Source: Phytohabitans flavus (GTDB lineage: Bacteria > Actinomycetota > Actinomycetes > Mycobacteriales > Micromonosporaceae). Taken from it: 64,000 nucleotides of DNA. The notes beneath the pieces are model-generated. The model was not told the DNA's origin, ran no database searches, and saw nothing but the letters and a program-made list of their open reading frames with translations. A program made the position numbers and the translations under genes. The DNA lies in NCBI RefSeq assembly GCF_011764545.1, contig NZ_AP022870.1:3270001-3334000 (forward strand). The letters are read 5' to 3'. Shown here one piece after another: positions 58,872 to 64,000 of the stretch; the first letter of the stretch is position 1, and each line of letters starts with the position of its first letter.

Positions 58872-59723
58872 TTAGAAGTAGAGGGACAGGGCGGTTTCGC
58901 GGAGGACGGCGTCGGCTTCGTGGGGTGGGAGGGTGCGGACCGAGGCGCGGGCGGTCTCGACCATGTCCGGGTACGGCAGGCGGGTCTGGGTGATGTCGGA
59001 GCCCCACAGCACGCGGCCGGCGCCGAAGCGGGCGACCAGCCACTCGACCAGGGCCGCCGGGTCGCCGCCCCAGCGGCGCACCTGCATCGCGTTGAGCGTT
59101 GTCACCTTGACGTGCAGCCGGGAGAGGTCGGCTAGGCGCAGCAGGTCTTCGGTGCCGGCGAATGCCGGTGGGCGGTCGACGCCGATGCTGCCCACGTGGT
59201 CGACCACCACGTCGACGTCGGGGAAGCGGCGCATCATGTCGCCGAGCGTGGCCAGGCTCTCGGCCCGGTTCCAGCGGTACATGTGCAGGCACAGTGACAC
59301 GCCCAGCTCGGCCGCGCGTGCCCAGACGCGCGCGGCGTGTTCGCCGGCGAACCAGGCGGTGCCGGGCGGGCCGCCGGTCGGGGTGCCGGCGCCGGCGGTG
59401 AAGCGCATCGCGACGGCGCCCGCGTCGGCGAGCTTGGCCGCCACCTCGGCCGCGTCCGGGCGGTCGGCGTCGAGCATGCAGACCGGGGCGAGGCGAGGGC
59501 GCAGGCGGCGGGCCGAGTCTAGGACATAGCTGTTGTCGTACCCGAAGATGTGCGCCCGCTGCACCGCGACTGCGTGGCTCACGCCCAGGTCGTCCATCAT
59601 GGACAGCAGGCGTTCGGCGGTCATGGGGTCGTCAAGCACGTCCGGGTCGAGGGTGCCGCGGAGCGGGGCGACCGGATAGCGCGGGTCGTCGACGGTGAGG
59701 TGCGCGTGCGCGTCCACGATCAT
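58872..59723 (-). CDS. Amidohydrolase-2-family metal-dependent TIM-barrel hydrolase/decarboxylase
   Basis: The 283-residue protein has the N-terminal metal motif DAHAHL (residues 4-9), His in LCLHMYRWN near 143, His in VVDHVGSIG near 173 and Asp in LWGSDITQTR near 242. This is the set of metal ligands in the amidohydrolase-2 (ACMSD-like/4-sulfomuconolactone) group. Members hydrolyse lactones or decarboxylate aromatic and muconic acids without cofactors. Its ATG should overlap the stop of the acyl-CoA dehydrogenase (ATGA) when that gene's last frame break is corrected. It is the last gene of the right-hand operon. Confidence 0.82.
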   Translation of the reverse strand: MIVDAHAHLTVDDPRYPVAPLRGTLDPDVLDDPMTAERLLSMMDDLGVSHAVAVQRAHIFGYDNSYVLDSARRLRPRLAPVCMLDADRPDAAEVAAKLADAGAVAMRFTAGAGTPTGGPPGTAWFAGEHAARVWARAAELGVSLCLHMYRWNRAESLATLGDMMRRFPDVDVVVDHVGSIGVDRPPAFAGTEDLLRLADLSRLHVKVTTLNAMQVRRWGGDPAALVEWLVARFGAGRVLWGSDITQTRLPYPDMVETARASVRTLPPHEADAVLRETALSLYF

Positions 59724-60881
59724 GCGAGGTGTCCCCGATCTTCTCGTACCCGCGCAGCAGATCGCGGGAAATGATCATCCGCTGCATCTCGTCGGTGCCC
59801 TCCAGCACGCGCAGGACACGGACGGCGCGGTACCAGCCCTCGATGGGCAGGTCCCGGGTGTAGCCCATGCCGCCGAAGATCTGGAGGGTGCGGTCGACGA
59901 CCCGGTTGACCATGCCGGCGCCGTAGAGCTTGGCCACGGCGGCCGGGTGCCGGGCGGGCTGGCCCTGGTCGACCGTCCAGGCGCAGCGCAGCGCCAGCCA
60001 CCGCGCCGCCTCAAGCTCGACCTCTGAATCGGCGATCATCCACTGGATCGCCTGCCGTTCGCCGATCGGCCGGCCGAACGTGACGCGGGTGTTGGCGTGC
60101 GCGATCGCCATGTGCAGGCACCGCTCGGCCGTGCCGACCGCCTGCGACGGGATCACGTACCGCCCGCGCACGATCCAGCGCATCGCCAGCTCCCACCCGC
60201 CGCCCACCTCGCCGAGCACATTGGACGCCGGCACCCGTACGTCGTCGAAGGTGAGCGCGGCCGGCGTGTGCCAGCTGCCCATGGTCTCGATGGGGCGGGA
60301 GGTCCACCCCATCTTCCGGTCGACGAGGAAGGCGGTCGCCTCCCGGGCGGCGGAGCCGCTCACCGCGATGACGATCGCGTAGTCGGCCTCGTCGCCGAAC
60401 GTGATGAACGTCTTCTCCCCGCGCAGCACCCAGTCGCCGCCGTCGCGCCAGGCCCGCAGCCGGATGCCGGCCACGTCCGACCCGGCGTCCGGCTCGGTCA
60501 GCGCGAAGCAGCCGAGCCGCTCCCCTCGATGGTGGGCAGCAGGTACTCGGCCCGCTGCGCGTCGCTGGCCTCGTACAGGATGTTGTCGGCCTCGCCGCCG
60601 AAGCGGAACGGGACCGGCGTGCGCCCCAGCTCCGTCCAGAGTAGAGACTGGGTGACCGCGGGCAGCGCCATCCCGCCGTACGCCTCGGGCGTGCTCATCC
60701 CCCAGAAGCCGAAGCGCCGCGCCCGCGACTGGAGCTCGCGCAGCTCGTCGCGGCGCAGTGCGGGCTCGCCGGTCCGCTCGCGGCGCAGCATCTCCTCCTC
60801 GAGCGGCACGACCTCGCGGGTGACGAAGGCGCGGGCGGTATCCCGGATGTCCCGCTGCTCGTCGGTCAGGCCGAAGTCCAC
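59720..60881 (-). CDS. Acyl-CoA dehydrogenase (two frame breaks)
   Basis: The N-terminal part from GTG 60881 starts DFGLTDEQRDIRDTARAFV, and the C-terminal part has FITFGDEADYAIVIAVSG, LEAARWLALRCAWTVDQG and the FAD/active-site tail QIFGGMGYTRDLPIEGWYR. They are in different frames. One extra base in the C4 run 60522-60525 restores ERLGCFALTEPDAGSDVAGI, the usual FAD-binding loop. One extra in 59733-59736 gives the ending YEKIGGHLA with the stop at 59720, for 387 residues, exactly the family size. It introduces a double bond into an acyl-CoA. TAGTG links it to the ligase-MaoC gene. Confidence 0.87.
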
Positions 60882-62914
60882 TAAGGACCGACCTTCTCGT
60901 ACTGCCGGACCACGATGGTGGCGACGCAGCTCGGCTTGGCCTGGCCCTGCACCTCGAACGTCAGCGTCATCGTGGTCTGTACGCCGCCCGGCACGTCGGT
61001 GACCGCGTCGACCGCGGCACCGCAGCGCAGCTGGCCGCCGACCGGCACCGGCGCGGGGAAGCGCACCTTCTCGCAGCCGTAGTTGACGCCCATGCCGAAG
61101 CCTTGGAAGCGGATCAGCTGCGGCAGGAAGAACGTGGTGAGCGAGAGCGTGAGGAAGCCGTGCGCGATCGTCCCGCCGTACGGCCCGGCCGCCGCCCGCG
61201 CCGGGTCGACGTGGATCCACTGGTGGTCACCGGTGGCATCGGCGAAGAGGTTGACCCGATCCTGGGTGACCTCGTGGTACGGCGTGTAGCCGAGGTGTTT
61301 GCCGGCCAGCGCGCGCACCCCGTCCGGCCCGACCGCGACGACCGGGACAGAGGTGGCCACCTCGCGGACCCACCGCAGGTCGGCCTTGCCGGCAGGGCTG
61401 CGCCGGATCGACGGTACGAACACGACCTCGCGCGGGCGCTTGTAGCCGGCCAGCCGCTCACCCACGAACTCGCGCACCTCGTCGGCGGTCACCGCGGCGG
61501 TGGTGGAGACGACCGCGACGACCTGGCTGCCCCACCGCTCGTGCGGCACGCCGACCACGACCGCGTCGCCGATCGCCGGGTGGCGCAGCAGGACCTGCTC
61601 GACCTCCTCGGCGAAGACCTTCTCGCCGCCGGTGTTGATGACCCCGCTGCCCCGGCCGCGCAGCACGAGAGTGCCGTCCTCCTCGAGGGTGGCCAGGTCG
61701 CCGGGCATGCAGTACCGCGTGCCGTCGACGTACCGGAACGTGCGGGCGGTGGCCTCCTCGTCGCCGTGGTAGTGGATGAACTCGTCGGTGGGCGCGGCGA
61801 GCATGCCGACGCTGCCGGAGCCGGGCGGCACGTCCTCGCCGTCCTCGCCGATCAGCCGGGCGCCCGGGGCGAGCACGAAGCGGGCGGTGGTGACCGGGTC
61901 GCCGCGCCGGGTGACCCGCATGGCGAACGGGCCACCCTCGGACGCCGCGATGGTGTCGTAGCAGGCGAACTCGCCGTGCTCCAGCAGCCGCCGCTTCACG
62001 TCGGCGCTCCACATCACCCCGACGCTGCGCAGGCGCCGCAGGTGGGACAGGTCGTACGGGGTACCGGCGGCCGCCGCGCGGTCGAGCTCGTCGGCGAGCG
62101 GGCGGGCGAAGACGTCGCCGACCATGCCCATGTCGGTGACCTTGTGCTCGGCGAGCAGCCGGGCGGTCTCCGCGGGGTCGTACGAGCGGGCGGTCAGGAA
62201 GACCACGGTGCCGCCGCCGAGCAGCGTGGCGAGCGTGTTGTAGATGCCGGCGCCGTGCATGAGCGGCGCGACCGCGAGGCAGACCTGTCCCGGGCCCTCG
62301 TCACGGATCCGCCGGGTGACCTCGGCCAGCTCTTCGAGGGTGTGCGGCACCGGCCGGTCGAGCACGGCGTAGCTGCTCTGTACGCACACCGCGAAGAGCC
62401 ACGAGTGCCGGGAGACGACGCCGCGCGGGAGTCCGGTGGTGCCGCCGGTGTAGAGCTGCCACTCGTCGTCGCCGCGCTCCTGCCGGGGCAGGCGCGGGTG
62501 CGCCATGGCCTCCTCGTAGGCGGACAGCGGCAGGAGCGTGTGCAGGCCGGGGTACTGCTGGCGGACCGCGTCGACCCGCTCGGCCAGCGACGGGTCGAAG
62601 ATGATCGCGCGGGCCTGCGCGTTCTCCAGCAGGTACCGCAGCTCGGCCTCGCGGTAGCGGTAGTTGACGTTGACCGGGACGGCCCGCAGCTTGAGCACGG
62701 CGAGCAGGCTCTCCACGTACTCGAAGCCGTTGTAGAGCGCGATCGCGACGCGGTCGCCGGTGCCGATCCCCCGCTCGGCGAGGTGTCCGGCGAGGCGGGC
62801 GGCGCGTTCGTCCAGGTCGGCCCAGGTCCGCCGCTGGTCGCCGTGGATGACGGCCGGCCGCTGCCCCACCTGGTCGGCCACGGTTTCGAGTACGGTGGCG
62901 AAGTTCTCGTTCAT
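60881..62914 (-). CDS. Acyl-CoA synthetase fused to a MaoC-like enoyl-CoA hydratase
   Basis: The protein has 677 residues. About 1-520 are an AMP-forming acyl-CoA ligase: YTGGTTGLPRGVV near 155 (P-loop), SEGGPFAMR near 305, YCMPGDLATLEEDG near 380, NTGGEKVFAEEVEQVLLRHP near 405, and the catalytic Lys in RSPAGKADLRW near 505. About 530-677 are a MaoC hotdog domain with the catalytic FADATGDHQWIHVD and GTIAHGFLTLSL. Neither other frame has a stop near the junction, so this looks like a true fusion and not a base-call artefact. It would activate an acid and hydrate the enoyl-CoA made by the adjacent dehydrogenase. Confidence 0.87.
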   Translation of the reverse strand: MNENFATVLETVADQVGQRPAVIHGDQRRTWADLDERAARLAGHLAERGIGTGDRVAIALYNGFEYVESLLAVLKLRAVPVNVNYRYREAELRYLLENAQARAIIFDPSLAERVDAVRQQYPGLHTLLPLSAYEEAMAHPRLPRQERGDDEWQLYTGGTTGLPRGVVSRHSWLFAVCVQSSYAVLDRPVPHTLEELAEVTRRIRDEGPGQVCLAVAPLMHGAGIYNTLATLLGGGTVVFLTARSYDPAETARLLAEHKVTDMGMVGDVFARPLADELDRAAAAGTPYDLSHLRRLRSVGVMWSADVKRRLLEHGEFACYDTIAASEGGPFAMRVTRRGDPVTTARFVLAPGARLIGEDGEDVPPGSGSVGMLAAPTDEFIHYHGDEEATARTFRYVDGTRYCMPGDLATLEEDGTLVLRGRGSGVINTGGEKVFAEEVEQVLLRHPAIGDAVVVGVPHERWGSQVVAVVSTTAAVTADEVREFVGERLAGYKRPREVVFVPSIRRSPAGKADLRWVREVATSVPVVAVGPDGVRALAGKHLGYTPYHEVTQDRVNLFADATGDHQWIHVDPARAAAGPYGGTIAHGFLTLSLTTFFLPQLIRFQGFGMGVNYGCEKVRFPAPVPVGGQLRCGAAVDAVTDVPGGVQTTMTLTFEVQGQAKPSCVATIVVRQYEKVGP

Positions 62915-63780
62915 GGCAGGCCCAACAAGCGGGCGGCGTTCTCCTTGAGCAGCAACGGCTTGACCTCCTCGCGGATGCCGATCTTGTCGAGATCGGACAG
63001 CCAGCGCTCGGGCGTGATCATCGGGAAGTCGGTGCCGAAGAGCACCTTGTGCTTGAGCAGCGTGTTGGCGTACTGGACGAGCTGCGGCGGGAAGTACTTC
63101 GGCGACCAGCCGGACAGGTCGATGTAGACGTCCGGCTTGTGCAGGGCGACCGAGAGCGCCTCGTCCTGCCACGGAAACGACGGGTGCGCCAGGATTATCT
63201 TCATGCCGGGGAAGTCGACGGCCACGTCGTCCACGTACATCGGGTTGCCGTACTTGAGCCGGATGCCGCCGCCGCCCGGCGTGCCTGCCCCGACACCGGT
63301 GTGTCCAGTGTGGAAGAGCGCGATCAGGCCGTGCTCGGCGATCACCTCGTACAGCGGGTACGCGATCGGGTCGTTGGGGTAGAACGCCTGGCTGCCGGGG
63401 TGAAACTTGACCCCGCGCACGGGGTGCTCGGCGACCAGGCGGCGCAGGGTCTTGACGCCGTCCGGCCCGCGCGCCGGGTCGACGCTGACGAACGGCACAA
63501 GTACGTCCGCGTGCTCGGCGGCGAGCCGGGCGACCTCCTCGTTGGAGGGCACCGGATCCTTGCCACCGCTGTCCACTGTAAACACGACAGCGGCCATGTT
63601 CCGCTCGCGGTAGTAGGCGGCGATCTCCGGCACCGTGTACCCGTCGGTGTGCTCGGTGCGGAAGTACTCCGCCATCCCCTTGAGCACCGCCTCGTCGCCG
63701 GCGGGGTGGTCGTCGACCGGGCGGTGCGCGTGGACGTGTACGTCGATCGCGACGAGCCGGTCGAGGTCGAGCCCGCTCAT
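62911..63780 (-). CDS. Amidohydrolase-2-family protein
   Basis: The 289-residue TIM-barrel protein has IDVHVHAHRP near residue 12 (metal His pair), VKFHPGSQAFYP near 125, LFHTGHTG near 157, ILAHPSFPW near 197 and LFGTDFPMITPERW near 245. The last holds the catalytic Asp. It resembles gamma-resorcylate/2-amino-3-carboxymuconate semialdehyde-type decarboxylases and lactonases. It is only distantly like the amidohydrolase at 58872. Both ends overlap neighbours by 4 nt (ATGA), placing it in a four-to-five-gene acyl-CoA operon. Confidence 0.82.
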   Translation of the reverse strand: MSGLDLDRLVAIDVHVHAHRPVDDHPAGDEAVLKGMAEYFRTEHTDGYTVPEIAAYYRERNMAAVVFTVDSGGKDPVPSNEEVARLAAEHADVLVPFVSVDPARGPDGVKTLRRLVAEHPVRGVKFHPGSQAFYPNDPIAYPLYEVIAEHGLIALFHTGHTGVGAGTPGGGGIRLKYGNPMYVDDVAVDFPGMKIILAHPSFPWQDEALSVALHKPDVYIDLSGWSPKYFPPQLVQYANTLLKHKVLFGTDFPMITPERWLSDLDKIGIREEVKPLLLKENAARLLGLP

Positions 63781-64000
63781 CGGGCCACCTTGTGCCGCTG
63801 GAGGTGCGGGGTGAAGACCTGTGGGAAGGCGTCGGCGATCGACTCGGCGGTCCAGCCGCCCTCCCGGTTGGCGGAGAACACCTCGCGCGGGTGTCCCCAG
63901 ATGCTCAGCCGGTCGCCGCCCGCGCCGAGGTACTGGCCGGTGACCTCGGCCGCCGCGTCGGAGGCGAGGAAGACCACGAGCGGCGCGACATCGTCTACTG
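63777..64000 (-). CDS. SDR-family oxidoreductase, C-terminal part only (runs off the right edge)
   Basis: The visible 73 residues are an SDR C-terminus: DDVAPLVVFLASDAAAEVTGQYLGAGGDRL is the usual helix plus (I/V)TGQ strand. It is followed by an extra tail WGHPREVFSANREGGWTAESI, typical of SDRs in acyl-CoA operons that resemble 3-hydroxyacyl-CoA dehydrogenases. It ends in the start codon of the amidohydrolase (ATGA). The cofactor and catalytic segments lie outside the window. Confidence 0.8.
   Translation of the reverse strand, partial: VDDVAPLVVFLASDAAAEVTGQYLGAGGDRLSIWGHPREVFSANREGGWTAESIADAFPQVFTPHLQRHKVAR

Noticed and set aside
13784..60525. Programmed frameshifting as the cause of the broken genes
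   Set aside because: The sites are ordinary short G/C runs without slippery heptamers or stimulatory structures and occur in unrelated housekeeping-type families.

Overview
The window is about 70% G+C and coding-dense. It has purine-rich Shine-Dalgarno sites, many GTG starts, 1-4 nt gene overlaps and TTGAC-N16-TANGAT promoters. Together with a SARP regulator, an F420-type luciferase-like enzyme and a mycobacterial-type adenosine kinase, this points to a soil or plant-associated actinomycete, plausibly Micromonosporaceae (family level is inference). No rRNA, tRNA or CRISPR array was seen.

Positions 1-26.3 kb form a catabolic region. Minus-strand operons encode an FAH-family hydrolase, three aldehyde dehydrogenases, a carboxymuconolactone decarboxylase-like protein, a 3-hydroxyisobutyrate dehydrogenase-like enzyme, a thiolase/DUF35 pair, an SDR, a double CaiB-type CoA-transferase, an Opp/Dpp-type ABC transporter, a MmgE/PrpD protein, two aldo/keto reductases and a SnoaL-like protein. 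A plus-strand operon carries the solute-binding lipoprotein, an F420-type monooxygenase and a second permease pair. Related GTATA-type palindromes sit on the promoters of these units, which suggests one regulon. The substrate is not identifiable; a carboxylic or aromatic-ring-derived compound broken down through CoA thioesters fits.

Positions 26.3-29.2 kb hold a TetR/hydrolase divergent pair, an IS4-family element with a 10-bp target duplication, and intergenic repeats. At 29.2-31 kb are an AI-2E-type membrane protein and an unknown protein.

Positions 31-40.5 kb hold what I consider the most interesting locus. One minus-strand operon carries a trehalose-6-phosphate-synthase-like glycosyltransferase (GT20), an HAD phosphatase, a complete three-gene GDP-D-glycero-D-manno-heptose pathway (HddC-GmhB fusion, GmhA, HddA), an MFS transporter and an ECF sigma factor. 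A large SARP activator is divergent from it. This looks like a compact pathway for a heptosylated, trehalose-like product.

Positions 40.5-48.8 kb are a sugar module: ROK kinase, a second GmhA-like isomerase, GH13 alpha-glucosidase, ROK repressor, and a sugar ABC transporter whose first permease carries an inserted extracytoplasmic beta-sandwich-like domain. Positions 48.8-50.5 kb hold a small Gly-rich membrane protein, repeats and a metallophosphoesterase.

Positions 50.7-57.7 kb are a tightly overlapping seven-gene one-carbon/SAM operon (MTHFR C-terminal-type protein, MetF, an unassigned methyltransferase, core MetE, MetK, PurU, adenosine kinase). Positions 57.7-58.9 kb are repeat-rich and non-coding. 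Positions 58.9-64 kb hold a minus-strand acyl-CoA operon (partial SDR, amidohydrolase, acyl-CoA ligase-MaoC fusion, acyl-CoA dehydrogenase, second amidohydrolase).

Caution: seven otherwise intact genes carry single-base losses in short G/C runs (eight sites), and the transposase carries a one-base gain. The pattern looks more like unpolished homopolymer errors than real pseudogenes, so those genes are annotated at their inferred full spans.
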